A stretch of DNA of 44,495 nucleotides, from the IMG/VR virus record IMGVR_UViG_3300032516_000056, positions 1 to 44,495 of that record; one strand, written 5' to 3'. This stretch comes from a virus. How positions within the stretch are numbered: the first letter of the stretch is position 1; the number at the start of each line of letters is the position of its first letter. Under the pieces are notes generated by a model that ran no database searches, was not told where the DNA came from, and was given only the letters and a program-made list of their open reading frames with translations. Below are positions 30,076 through 38,194 of this stretch, piece after piece. The translations under genes were made by a program, and so were the position numbers.

Positions 30076-31038
30076 TCAGGTGATAGTTGTCGTCCCGTTG
30101 ATGAGCGTGGCCTTGCACACCTCCGCGCCCCCGGTGACGTTGTACATGGCCTCGAACTGCATCTGGACCGAGATCGGCCCCGGACCGCCAACGACTGGCG
30201 TTTGCCCGGTGATGACGCAGCGCGGGAACTCGAAGTCCAGCGACTCATTCGTCGACGCGGACGAGCCCGAGATCGCCGAGCCGGTGAGGATCAGGTTGAG
30301 CTTCACGTCGGTTCGGTTGACGTACTTGTTGTAGAGAGTCACGTCCTCGAACTCGATTTTGACCGTGCCGCTGACCTGCATCTGGCCGTTGCGGGACAAC
30401 TCCTTTATGAGCTTGGAGCCGAGTTTCCGGCGGTCCGAGAACAGGTTGTTGTTGATCGTGAACTCGAATGCCACGCAGTCGAAAGCCGTGGTGTCCAGCT
30501 TCACGACCGCCTGCGTGTAGAGGATGGGCGCCTCGGCCGGGTATGTCGGCGTGCTGGCCGCCACCTGCGTCTCGTCATCCCCGACGCAGGAGAGCGTCAC
30601 CGTGAGCATCTTGTCGATTTCCATTGCGAACTTGGCCTGGTTGATCTTGCAGCCCTCGTACAGGAACGCCTGAACGTCTCGCTCGACCTCGATGGACAGC
30701 CCGGGCAGCAACGCGATGGCCGGGATGAATGTGTGGGTGTAGACGGTCACGGCGGTCGGGCCGGTCGTGGGCGACACCGTGTGAAAAAGCTGCTTGAACA
30801 GCTGCTCAAACCCCGCGTAGTGCAGTTCGAGCGTCACGTCGCCCTCGACGAACCTCTTCCCCTCGTACACCCGGCGCTTGCTCAGGCCACGGAATGACTG
30901 AGGGAATGTCGGGTTGGTGCGCAGCTGAAGGCTCTCGCTGACCAGCTCCCCGAACTTGGTGCGCGCGGCCGGAGTCCCCCAGGTCGTCTCCGGCGCCCAC
31001 CCAACGTATGACTGAATGCCGAGCCCTGGCTGACCCAT
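30076..31038 (-). CDS. Major tail protein
   Basis: 320 aa. PGLGIQSYVGWAPETTWGTPAARTKFGELVS near the N-terminus and YEGKRFVEGDVTLELHYAGFEQLFKQLFH fit the tail tube family. It is followed by VERDVQAFLYEGCKINQAKFAMEID. The ATG at 31036-31038 has AAAGGAGG upstream; an earlier GTG at 31045 is too close. Many copies form the tube. It lies upstream of the chaperone, as usual. Confidence 0.9.
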   Translation of the reverse strand: MGQPGLGIQSYVGWAPETTWGTPAARTKFGELVSESLQLRTNPTFPQSFRGLSKRRVYEGKRFVEGDVTLELHYAGFEQLFKQLFHTVSPTTGPTAVTVYTHTFIPAIALLPGLSIEVERDVQAFLYEGCKINQAKFAMEIDKMLTVTLSCVGDDETQVAASTPTYPAEAPILYTQAVVKLDTTAFDCVAFEFTINNNLFSDRRKLGSKLIKELSRNGQMQVSGTVKIEFEDVTLYNKYVNRTDVKLNLILTGSAISGSSASTNESLDFEFPRCVITGQTPVVGGPGPISVQMQFEAMYNVTGGAEVCKATLINGTTTIT

Positions 31039-31039
31039 C

Positions 31040-31213
31040 TCACTCACCTCCTTTGCGCGCCTTGCGCTCCGTCACCGCCTCGATCCACTCGCCCACGCGC
31101 GCAGCCAGTTCTTTGCCGAGCGCGTCCTCGACCTCGACTGTGGCCCCGCGGGCCACTACTCCGACGCCGGGCAGCTCCACCGCCGCCATCGGCCCGCAGT
31201 AGGTCACCTTCAT
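31040..31213 (-). CDS. Small head-tail region protein, 57 aa
   Basis: Translated by hand. It begins MKVTYCGPMAAVELPGVG and contains VVARGATVEVEDALGKELAA, then an acidic-basic helix. GGGAG lies before the ATG at 31211-31213. It ends two bases before the major tail protein start. Small proteins of this pattern occur in head-tail modules; function unknown. Confidence 0.7.
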   Translation of the reverse strand: MKVTYCGPMAAVELPGVGVVARGATVEVEDALGKELAARVGEWIEAVTERKARKGGE

Positions 31214-31356
31214 CGCCGTCTCTCCCTCAGCGCCCGGTTCATGTCTCGGATCGCGGCCGCCGCACGCTTAGCCTCCGCAGTGACCGCTTGAAGCTTCTTC
31301 ATCGTCATGGCCCAGTCGGTGAGCAGAATCTTCATCTTCACCCGCGTCTGAGCCAT
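31210..31356 (-). CDS. Small helical protein, 48 aa
   Basis: Translated by hand: MAQTRVKMKILLTDWAMTM followed by a basic helix with KLQAVTAEAKRAA and ending LRERRR. The start has GAGGAG upstream and overlaps the previous stop (TGATG); the end overlaps the next start (ATGA, 31210-31213). Function unknown. Confidence 0.65.
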   Translation of the reverse strand: MAQTRVKMKILLTDWAMTMKKLQAVTAEAKRAAAAIRDMNRALRERRR

Positions 31357-31823
31357 CAGATTTCTCCTCGCGCCATCCGGTACGTCACGGCGATCGTCAT
31401 GTTCGCCATGCCATACGGAGCCTGAATTCCCGCGTCCGTCACCATCGGGGTGTAGTTGCGAGCGATGACGCTGATCACATATGCCAGCCCCAGCCCGGTT
31501 GGCAGGCCCTCGACGGCTCGCACAACGTCATAGGCCCATCGCTCTGCTTGCAACTGCGGGTTGGTCACGGCAGTCACGAAAAGCCGCAGCTGTAGCAATG
31601 CCGTCGCCTCACGTCCGAACGGCCCATCTGTCGCATGAGCGAGATGCCGCTCCTCAAAGCCGACGCCGATGATGTATGCGGCGGGCATCGAGGTTGCGTC
31701 ATCCGCCATCGCTGCTGCGCGCGCGCATGACCCTGCATCGAAGTTGTATCCGCCGGCCACCGAGATGCCCTCGATGCGCGACAGCACGGCGTCAGCGATC
31801 GTCTTGAGGCGAGGGTCAGACAC
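31356..31823 (-). CDS. Tail terminator-like protein
   Basis: 155 aa, starting with GTG after GGAGG. DAVLSRIEGISVAGGY, MPAAYIIGVGFEERHL, RLFVTAVTNPQLQAERWAYDVVRAVEG and MANMTIAVTYRMARGE fit proteins that cap the tail tube or join it to the head. It lies between the HK97 gp10-like and major tail genes, the usual place of the tail terminator. Confidence 0.75.
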   Translation of the reverse strand: MSDPRLKTIADAVLSRIEGISVAGGYNFDAGSCARAAAMADDATSMPAAYIIGVGFEERHLAHATDGPFGREATALLQLRLFVTAVTNPQLQAERWAYDVVRAVEGLPTGLGLAYVISVIARNYTPMVTDAGIQAPYGMANMTIAVTYRMARGEI

Positions 31824-32283
31824 TCACGCCTCCGATCTTCAGAATGCCGGTGTACACCTTGCGGACCTCGTTGGTCGCGGCGTCCTTCTTCGAGACGAAG
31901 GCCGGTCGCATGTACGGTCTGGCTGGCATACGGACCATCTTCACGAACACCATCTGGCCGTCGTACCCCTTGAACCTCAGGAACCCCCCGGGCTTCTTCG
32001 GGTGGATCTCACCGCCGAACTCGTGGATGGGGCCGTAGACGACGGGGCGCAGGAATCCGGCTTTGACGGTGAGAGTGGCGATCTTCTTCGCACCGAGGGC
32101 CGTGCGGAGTCGGTTCGAGACCACACCCAGGTGCCCAGGGCGGGGGCCCATGACGTTGCGCTGCGCCTCCTCCGCGATGATGAGACCGCCGCGGAGCAGT
32201 GCGCGCTCGACCTCGCGCGGACCATCCGCGATCGCCTTGTCGAGCTTCGCCGTCAGTTGCTGCATGCCCTTGATCTCTGCCAT
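31816..32283 (-). CDS. HK97 gp10-like tail completion protein
   Basis: 155 aa. GMQQLTAKLDKAI at the start, a basic YGPIHEFGGEIHPK, and a RPYMRPAF close to the end are family marks of HK97 gp10-type proteins, which act in head-tail joining. Start overlaps the previous stop (TGATG, 32281-32285). Confidence 0.85.
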   Translation of the reverse strand: MAEIKGMQQLTAKLDKAIADGPREVERALLRGGLIIAEEAQRNVMGPRPGHLGVVSNRLRTALGAKKIATLTVKAGFLRPVVYGPIHEFGGEIHPKKPGGFLRFKGYDGQMVFVKMVRMPARPYMRPAFVSKKDAATNEVRKVYTGILKIGGVSV

Positions 32284-33182
32284 CAGCCCGCCATCCCGCC
32301 AAGCGCATAGATCGCGAAGCGATCGCGGAGCGCCTTCTGCCTGTCACCGACCGGGTAGTAGACAATCGATCCGTCCATCAGGCTCTTGGAGGCCACGCCC
32401 TCATTCTTTCGGGTGCGCCAGTCCTCCACGATTGTCTGAATGACCCGATGCTCAAGGTCCTCGGGGACCGTCGCGTAGCCGGCGACGTAGACCGCCTTGA
32501 GCGCCTGCGGGTAGCGGGAGAAGTCCATGCTCGCCAGCCGCGTCACTTCACCGATCCGTGCATCCACGACGTACTCGGTCGGATCGAGCAGCGTCGATGC
32601 CGGATATGCGCAGTCGGGATCCTCGTGCAGCGAGGTGAAGGAGATCACCGGCCAGTCGCGCAGCCGAAACGATGGTCGGCCGCGGCCGTCGTGGATCTCC
32701 GTCAGCGTGGTCTGCGTGAGCGCCCGCCTGGTGATGCGCTTCACGGTGGCAGAGATCCGGCTGATGAGCCGGGTTAGGTATGCGTCGTCCCCCGTCTCCG
32801 ACACTGGGAGCCGAAGCGTTTCGCGCACCGCCGCCAGCGTCGTCAGATCCGACGTGGCCCCGGCGTAGGCCGGCAGCGCGTCGTAAGACTGGACGAGCCA
32901 ATCGGCTTCGCGGCCGGACTGCCCGGTGCCTGACTCCACGATCTTGAGCCAGTAAGTCTTGGGCGGAGAGCCACCCTTCGTCGGCGTGAATGTGGCCTTG
33001 TAGTATCCGGCCGTCGCCTGCTCCGTGATGGTGACGGTCTCCGTGGCGGCGCCGTCTTCGTCTCGAAGCGTGACGGCAAGCAAGGCGGCCTGTCCGGTCA
33101 GGAGGTTGTAGGAGCTGTCGACCACGTCGAACAGGACGGTGAGCTGCTGGCCCTTCTGCGAGGCGATGAGGGTGGCTGACAC
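32283..33182 (-). CDS. Head-tail connector with added beta domain
   Basis: 299 aa. Residues about 110-299 (TTLAAVRETLRLP, DDAYLTRLISRISATVKRIT, KAVYVAGYATVP, VIQTIVEDWRTRKNEG) match gp6-like head-tail connector proteins. Residues 1-105 form a strand-rich domain (LFDVVDSSYNLLTGQAALL, TGYYKATFTPTKGG) not present in short members and similar to BppU-like domains. The start is GTG, with a weak ribosome site. A perfect 7-base hairpin begins directly before it. Confidence 0.75.
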   Translation of the reverse strand: MSATLIASQKGQQLTVLFDVVDSSYNLLTGQAALLAVTLRDEDGAATETVTITEQATAGYYKATFTPTKGGSPPKTYWLKIVESGTGQSGREADWLVQSYDALPAYAGATSDLTTLAAVRETLRLPVSETGDDAYLTRLISRISATVKRITRRALTQTTLTEIHDGRGRPSFRLRDWPVISFTSLHEDPDCAYPASTLLDPTEYVVDARIGEVTRLASMDFSRYPQALKAVYVAGYATVPEDLEHRVIQTIVEDWRTRKNEGVASKSLMDGSIVYYPVGDRQKALRDRFAIYALGGMAG

Positions 33183-33202
33183 GGGTCACTGGCCTGTGAC
33201 CC
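33183..33202 (-). terminator. Hairpin just upstream of connector gene
   Basis: GGGTCAC (33183-33189), a 6-base loop and GTGACCC (33196-33202). It abuts the GTG start codon of the connector, so it may hide the ribosome site or end an upstream transcript. Confidence 0.45.
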
Positions 33203-33237
33203 TGCGGGCCGGGCGAGTGCGGGATTAGATCACTCTC

Positions 33238-33294
33238 TTGACCGCCCCGTGCCAGCCCCGCTGCCGGCACCGCTGATCAGGCGTGGGCGGTCAA
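33238..33294 (-). repeat. 10-base perfect inverted repeat between structural genes
   Basis: TTGACCGCCC (33238-33247) and GGGCGGTCAA (33285-33294), 37 bases apart, with a smaller GTGCC...GGCAC pair inside. It lies in the 118-base gap between the connector and the small paralog 1. It may be a terminator, a promoter/operator, or a protein-binding site. Confidence 0.5.
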
Positions 33295-33299
33295 TGCTA

Positions 33300-33518
33300 T
33301 CACTTCCGGCGGCCGAGCCCTCCCAATCCGCTCACGACGCTGGACACCACGATGCCTGGGTCCGGCGGCCGCTCCACGGTGTTGAGTGCGACAGCCCCGG
33401 GGTCCACGACGGTTGCGACCGAAGCGACCACCAGCTCCGTCGCCACCTGATCGTCAACGTCGAAGACGTCATCGGTGAGATAGTTGCCGGCGTCCTGCAC
33501 GATCTGAACTCGCGCCAT
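33300..33518 (-). CDS. Small head-region paralog 1, 72 aa
   Basis: RVQIVQDAGNYLTDDVFDVDDQVATELV resembles the start of the next gene, so the two are tandem paralogs. The end is Gly/Pro-rich. AAGGAGG lies upstream. Function unknown; may be a small head or decoration protein. Confidence 0.65.
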   Translation of the reverse strand: MARVQIVQDAGNYLTDDVFDVDDQVATELVVASVATVVDPGAVALNTVERPPDPGIVVSSVVSGLGGLGRRK

Positions 33519-33551
33519 TGATGGAGCCCTCCTTCGCCCCTTGTGGTGCGC

Positions 33552-33737
33552 CTACTTCTTCGGGTGAGCGACTTCGGTTTGACGAGCCGGAGCGGCGTCT
33601 GCCTTCACCTGCTTCTCAGTGCCGACGATCTTTGCCGTGCCATCGGCCACCAGCTGCCTCGCCACCTGCTCGTCGATCTCGAACTCGGCGTCCTGCTGAT
33701 ACTCGCCGACCGTCCTGACGATCCGGATCTTCAGCAT
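33552..33737 (-). CDS. Small head-region paralog 2, 61 aa
   Basis: KIRIVRTVGEYQQDAEFEIDEQVARQLV aligns with paralog 1 at the same positions. The C-terminus is Lys/Ala-rich. GGGGGATT lies before the ATG. Function unknown. Confidence 0.65.
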   Translation of the reverse strand: MLKIRIVRTVGEYQQDAEFEIDEQVARQLVADGTAKIVGTEKQVKADAAPARQTEVAHPKK

Positions 33738-33739
33738 GG

Positions 33740-34618
33740 TCAAATCCCCCTGCACGGATTGTAGAGGTGGGCGACGCATGCCAGCGCCAATGCTGGCGCT
33801 CCAGCTATCCCCGTCAACGCAAGGACGATGAGTGGCGGCGCCGCCCAACCAAAGAGACGCGCGCGGTCCTGCGACCTGAGCATCTGGCCGTAGCCGAGCG
33901 CAAGCGACAGCACGACGCCGGCGACGAGTGCCGGTGCCGGTTGGCAGAAGAACAGCATCACAGGGATCGCGCCCCATGGGAGCACCATGTCGGCCCAGCC
34001 GAGCCAGTGCCCACGATGAACCCGCAGCGCCTCGGCAACGGGGCGCGCCAGCCACGGCGTGCCGGGTGGAATCAGCCCCGCTTTCCTCCACCACCCCGCA
34101 GCCAGCAGTCCCAGGAGGGGCCACGGCGATAGGCAGAACGCGGCAGCGAAGATGGGTCCCGCTTCCTTCGATGCACCGCAGAGCAGGGCAGCGGCCACGC
34201 CCCACGCGGGATGTCCTTCGAGGGTCAAGCAGGCCGAGAGGAGGGCAAGCGCGAAGGCTGGCGGGTCCACCAGCACGGGAAGCAGGACGTTGACGCGGAA
34301 GAACCCGGGAAGCCCGCAGAGCAGCGCGGCCGCCGCCACGCATTGAACCCCAGAGAGCCCGTGGATGCGGGCGAACCACGCGACGAGCGGCCCCCATGCG
34401 ATGAGGCTCACCGCAGACATGATCTGCCACGCCATAATGCGCTTGTTGCAGGCGAGCGGCCAGAGCCACCTGAAGCAGTACGGCCTCGGCGTCGGCTCTC
34501 CCTTCGCCACCGCGACGTAGAACGCGCCATCGGGAGACATGCGCTGCGTCTCGTCGAGGCGGACCAGGAGGTAGAACAGCGCGGAGACGACGGTCGCGAG
34601 TGCGAGCATCAGCATCAT
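33740..34618 (-). CDS. Polytopic membrane protein, possible GT-C glycosyltransferase
   Basis: 292 aa with about seven or eight membrane segments: LMLALATVVSALFYLLVRL, then SAVSLIAWGPLVAWF, CVAAAALLCGLPGFF, and others to the end. Early residues SPDGAFYVAVAKGEPTPRPYCFRWLWPLA resemble the loop of GT-C enzymes (acidic DG followed by aromatic and Arg-x-Leu). It lies between a Tat-signal protein and two small head proteins, with a GT-A enzyme nearby, suggesting a surface sugar-modifying set. The start is the ATG overlapping the previous stop (34615-34618). The enzyme class is a guess. Confidence 0.5.
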   Translation of the reverse strand: MMLMLALATVVSALFYLLVRLDETQRMSPDGAFYVAVAKGEPTPRPYCFRWLWPLACNKRIMAWQIMSAVSLIAWGPLVAWFARIHGLSGVQCVAAAALLCGLPGFFRVNVLLPVLVDPPAFALALLSACLTLEGHPAWGVAAALLCGASKEAGPIFAAAFCLSPWPLLGLLAAGWWRKAGLIPPGTPWLARPVAEALRVHRGHWLGWADMVLPWGAIPVMLFFCQPAPALVAGVVLSLALGYGQMLRSQDRARLFGWAAPPLIVLALTGIAGAPALALACVAHLYNPCRGI

Positions 34619-34932
34619 CGGTCGCCCTCCTCGCGCCCGATCACGATCGTCCGCTGGCACATCTCGCAGGCGTCGATCCTGTGTGCCAGACCCTCGACAT
34701 GGTATCCGACCACCCCGCCCGTTCCCTGGCTGATACTTGGCACCGGTCGCGCCCCATACGAGTACCCGGCCATAGAAGTAACAGCGGACCCGTATTCCGA
34801 CTCAGTGGCGAACGGAGGCCACTTCACCTTGCGCGGCGCCGGGGTGGCCGCGGGCGATGGCTTTACTCCGATGCCGATGGCGGCTGCGACTCCGGCGAGC
34901 GCACCAAGGAACCCCCGTCGAGTGGTCGTCAT
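34615..34932 (-). CDS. Tat-signal protein, 105 aa
   Basis: TTTRRGFLGALAGVAAAIGI at 2-21 is a twin-arginine signal (RRxFL, then hydrophobic). The mature part has aromatic-rich KWPPFATESEYGSA and a C-terminal HRIDACEMCQRTI, a possible metal pair. A Tat signal is unusual in a capsid operon; it implies a folded protein exported by the host. Overlaps both neighbours by ATGA. Confidence 0.65.
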   Translation of the reverse strand: MTTTRRGFLGALAGVAAAIGIGVKPSPAATPAPRKVKWPPFATESEYGSAVTSMAGYSYGARPVPSISQGTGGVVGYHVEGLAHRIDACEMCQRTIVIGREEGDR

Positions 34933-35783
34933 GCGGCACCTCCCGCCTCTGCCCCGCCCGGTGCCCGCTCATTGGCTGCCGCCTGAATCGCTGCATGCTC
35001 CTTCTCGACCTCGCTCTCCATGCCAGCCTTGCCGTGCGCGTAGCCGACCTGATACCCCGACCGCTGGTTGAGCGCGGCGATGGCGAGCAGCGTCTCGTAC
35101 ACCCTCCCCAGAAGCACGGCCTTGGAGTGGTCGAAGGTGACGGTCGGAATCGCAAGGACCTTGAATCCAGCGGCGCGAGCGACGCGACAGAAGTAGACGT
35201 CGCAGCTCATCATCACACCGCCCTCCGGGGTCGGCGGCTCAATAAAGGGCGCGTTGCCAATCTTCTCGAACACCCGGCGATGGACGACGAGGCAGTGGGT
35301 TCCGCAGGCGTCAATCTCGTACTCCTTCGACTGAAGCTGCTCAGGCGTCGGGATGATGGTGTTGGAGTGTCCGGCGTCGTCGAGGCGAAACTGATTGAAC
35401 TGGATTCTCTTTTCCGGCGCGCGCTTGTCGTCCCACATCCACGTCAGCCCGGTCACGATGTCGCCTCTGCCGAACAGGTCGAACCAGTTGTCGGGCGGCA
35501 CGGCGTCGTGGTCCCAGAACGCGATGTACTCGTAGTCGGTCTCGTCCATGAACTTCCGGACGCAGGCGTTGAGCGCGACGGTGATCGGTTGCGTCGCGAG
35601 CATGCCGAAGGGCTCGACGGCCCACGGAAAGTCTGGACGGACCGCGAGCGCCCCACCGGCCATCGCGTGCAGAAGCTGCTCGACTCGATTGAACCCGCCG
35701 ACCGAGGGCAGGCACAGCAGCACGCCCTTCTTGCGCGCGTAAGACCCGCGCAGCATGTTCCTGATGTTCGCCATCTTGCCCAT
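34929..35783 (-). CDS. GT-A family glycosyltransferase
   Basis: 284 aa. GVLLCLPSVGGFNRVEQLL and YIAFWDHDAVPPDNWF, with the DHD pair as the metal/sugar-nucleotide site, mark a GT2-like enzyme. CGTHCLVVHRRVFEKIG and DVYFCRVARAAGFKV follow the GT-A order. Related phage enzymes modify capsid or host surface sugars. GGAGG precedes the start. It lies straight after the capsid gene. Confidence 0.8.
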   Translation of the reverse strand: MGKMANIRNMLRGSYARKKGVLLCLPSVGGFNRVEQLLHAMAGGALAVRPDFPWAVEPFGMLATQPITVALNACVRKFMDETDYEYIAFWDHDAVPPDNWFDLFGRGDIVTGLTWMWDDKRAPEKRIQFNQFRLDDAGHSNTIIPTPEQLQSKEYEIDACGTHCLVVHRRVFEKIGNAPFIEPPTPEGGVMMSCDVYFCRVARAAGFKVLAIPTVTFDHSKAVLLGRVYETLLAIAALNQRSGYQVGYAHGKAGMESEVEKEHAAIQAAANERAPGGAEAGGAA

Positions 35784-35822
35784 GACTGCCTTTCCTCCGC
35801 ATCCCCCGCAGTTCGTGAATCA

Positions 35823-35858
35823 GGGCCGGCGACCCTGCGGAGGCGAGGCCGCCGGCCC
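35823..35858 (-). terminator. Hairpin behind the capsid gene
   Basis: GGGCCGGCG (35823-35831) and CGCCGGCCC (35850-35858) with an 18-base loop, between the capsid gene and the glycosyltransferase. It may reduce transcription after the highly expressed capsid gene. No T-run. Confidence 0.5.
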
Positions 35859-35876
35859 ATCGTCACCTCGACGGCG

Positions 35877-37244
35877 CTACGTCGTGGTGATGTCCTTGAC
35901 GACGACGAACGACTTGGGAACTCCGACCACGGCGCCAGTGCGCTTGATGACCCGCACCTTCACCTGGTCGTTGCTGAACAGCGAGTACGGGTCGGTCGCG
36001 AACGTCAGACCGAGCAGGTCGCCGATGATCAGCTTCTTCCAGTTGCCGAAGTACAGGTTGGTCAGCGTGGTGCCCGAGCCCTTGGTGCGGTCGCTCTTGA
36101 TGCCCGAGTGCACGAAGGCCGGGTAGCCGAGCAGCATGCCGCGAGCGCCCGCGGGCAGCTGCGTCCTCATCTCCGCGTTGGGGAGCTGGAACGCCGGCAT
36201 GTTGTTGGTGTCGGTCAGGCCGAACGCCTGCACCGCCCCGGCGGGCGACATGAACCATGCCGCGTTCTGACGGGAGTCCACGTCGAGGCACGCGAACAGC
36301 GCGGCGACGAGCTTGGACTTGTAGGTGAGGACGTCGCCGTTGGTGGTCGCGGCGATGGTCTTGACGCCCGTCGCGGCATTGACGCCGGTCCAGTTCGTCC
36401 CGGTGCCCTCGATCGCCTCGGTGTCCTCGAGCCGGCCGATGGCCTCTGCGATGGCTCCGTAGAGGAAGTCTGCCAGCGCGATGGCCGAGTCCTGAATCAG
36501 CTCGGAGTCCAGCGTCGCGATCCCGGCGAGCTTCTTCGCCGTGAGGCTCTTCTGCGACCAGTTCGTGGTCGCGGCAGAGTCCGTGATTCCCGCGCCGCCG
36601 GCGATGAATGCCGCGGTGAAGTCGGTGTCGAGCGACGGGATCTTGTGCTCCTTCGACACCATCGGCATGACGCGAGCGACCTGCCGGATGTAGCTGTTGT
36701 CCTGCACCTGGCGCAGGACCTCGGCCTCGACGGGAGTCAGGATCAACTCGCCGCCGTACCCGGACGTGTTCTCGCCCATCGCCGCCTGCGCGACCAGCTG
36801 GGCGCCGAATCCCTTCTGCAGGTTGTCGATCTCCTTGCTGTACTCGGCGTACTTCTCGGGCTTGCTCATCGCCCCCTGGCGCATGATCTCCCGCTGCACC
36901 CAGATGGAGTGCGCGGCGTAGACGATCGGATCGCGCCTGCCGAACTTGGCGATGTTCTGCGAGCTGTTGAGGTGCATGTCGGCGATGGTGATGTTGCCGC
37001 GGAGGTGAGCCGGGATGGCCTCCAGCAGCGAGTTGCGACCGTCCGCGCCGATCTCCGCTCGCTTCTTGGCCGTCGCATCCACGTCGCGCAGCCACTCCTC
37101 CTGCCGCTTCTGCGTGCTCTTGAGCTCCTCGAACTTCACCTGCAGGGTGCCCAGGTCCTCGGCCCCCTTGTCCATCCGCTCGATGGCGGTGGTGATGTTC
37201 TTGTTTGTCTCGACCAGAGACGCCTCGAGTTTCGTCAGATCCAT
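35877..37244 (-). CDS. Major capsid protein, HK97 fold
   Basis: 455 aa. A helical N-terminal region of about 75 residues (LEASLVETNKNITTAIE, KSTQKRQEEWL) is a scaffold-like delta domain that the protease would remove. The rest shows the HK97 order: GGELILTPVEAEVLRQV, RVMPMVSKEHKIPS, LDSELIQDSAIALADFLYGAIAEAIGR, GTGTNWTG and WFMSPAGAV, LLGYPAFV. It forms the shell. The strong genes around it (protease, portal) support the call. Confidence 0.92.
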   Translation of the reverse strand: MDLTKLEASLVETNKNITTAIERMDKGAEDLGTLQVKFEELKSTQKRQEEWLRDVDATAKKRAEIGADGRNSLLEAIPAHLRGNITIADMHLNSSQNIAKFGRRDPIVYAAHSIWVQREIMRQGAMSKPEKYAEYSKEIDNLQKGFGAQLVAQAAMGENTSGYGGELILTPVEAEVLRQVQDNSYIRQVARVMPMVSKEHKIPSLDTDFTAAFIAGGAGITDSAATTNWSQKSLTAKKLAGIATLDSELIQDSAIALADFLYGAIAEAIGRLEDTEAIEGTGTNWTGVNAATGVKTIAATTNGDVLTYKSKLVAALFACLDVDSRQNAAWFMSPAGAVQAFGLTDTNNMPAFQLPNAEMRTQLPAGARGMLLGYPAFVHSGIKSDRTKGSGTTLTNLYFGNWKKLIIGDLLGLTFATDPYSLFSNDQVKVRVIKRTGAVVGVPKSFVVVKDITTT

Positions 37245-37253
37245 TCGCTTTCC

Positions 37254-38189
37254 CTACCCTCTGCGCGTGATGCGCCTCAGAGCGGTCGCCGTCGCCAGAC
37301 GGAACCGGTTGAAGTCCAGCAGCGCAATCTGCGAGCGCAGGGAGTCGGGAAGCTCCTCTGGAGGGAGGGCCGACTGCGAGGCTGAAGCAGGCTGGAACGG
37401 TTGAGTGAGCAGCACGGCCGTCTCCGGCCGGATGATTCCTTTCTTGGCGGCCTGAGTGACCGCGTCGCTGTTGGCACCGATGTGCGTGCCGCTGTACTCC
37501 TTGAGCCGAGTGGAGATGGCGCGCAGGCCGACGTAGCGATCGCCCTCCTCGATGGTCTCCGTTTTGTCGAGGTAGACGCCCACCGACCAGTCCGTCATGT
37601 ACCCGTCCGCATAGAGCCCGAACAGATCCCGGGCGAAGGCAGTCGGGGCGAACTGCGTCACCGCGTGCAGCTTCTTGTTCTTGCCGCTGCCCTTGAAGCT
37701 CAGGTCCAGGTTCTTGCCGATGGTCGGGATGGACGGCACCGAGCCGTGGTCCCACATGACGGTGCCGTGGTACTCGGAGAGGTTCCATCCGCTCTGAACG
37801 ATCTCCAGCCCGGTGTCGCTGCGCTTGCCGGAGCTGATGACGTGGCGCAGGATCATCTTCTCGCGATCCACTACGCTGATGTCCTGAGTGTAGAACGGGA
37901 CGCACATCATCCCGTTGTGCATCAGCACGGCGCCCGCCTGCTCTGCGGCGTCGAGAGCCGCCTGCTCCTCCGACAGCGGCTCGTCGTCCGGGTCGGGCAC
38001 GGCCTCGTACTCGATGCCGTCTCCCGGCGGGAGATTCTGTTCGACCGGCTCCGGAAACAGCACGACGTAGCTCGCATCCTCGTTGACCGCCGCCGGCGCC
38101 GCCACGGCCACGGCAGCGAAGAAGGCGGCGATGCTCTCCGGGGTCCACCCGCCGATGGTCTTGCTGAACCTGACTGCGCTGATCTTCAT
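37254..38189 (-). CDS. Prohead protease, U35-like
   Basis: 311 aa. GTVMWDHG carries the His of the catalytic pair and TDWSVGVYL the Ser; SGTHIGANSDAV matches the closing family pattern. An added N-terminal region of about 90 residues (to about QEQA) is longer than in small HK97 proteases. It would mature the capsid. I chose the ATG at 38187-38189 after GAGGTGAGG; an earlier in-frame start would overlap the upstream gene. Confidence 0.85.
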   Translation of the reverse strand: MKISAVRFSKTIGGWTPESIAAFFAAVAVAAPAAVNEDASYVVLFPEPVEQNLPPGDGIEYEAVPDPDDEPLSEEQAALDAAEQAGAVLMHNGMMCVPFYTQDISVVDREKMILRHVISSGKRSDTGLEIVQSGWNLSEYHGTVMWDHGSVPSIPTIGKNLDLSFKGSGKNKKLHAVTQFAPTAFARDLFGLYADGYMTDWSVGVYLDKTETIEEGDRYVGLRAISTRLKEYSGTHIGANSDAVTQAAKKGIIRPETAVLLTQPFQPASASQSALPPEELPDSLRSQIALLDFNRFRLATATALRRITRRG

Positions 38190-38194
38190 CGTCC

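Noticed and set aside
29455-30897. Plus-strand open frame of 480 codons
   Set aside because: Antisense to the tail chaperone and major tail protein.
34857-37385. Plus-strand open frame of 842 codons
   Set aside because: It runs antisense through the glycosyltransferase and capsid genes, both well supported; composition is Arg/Leu/Val-rich with no domain.
35863-38148. Minus-strand open frame of 761 codons over the capsid and protease
   Set aside because: It is the wrong frame of the same strand; capsid and protease motifs lie in the other frame.
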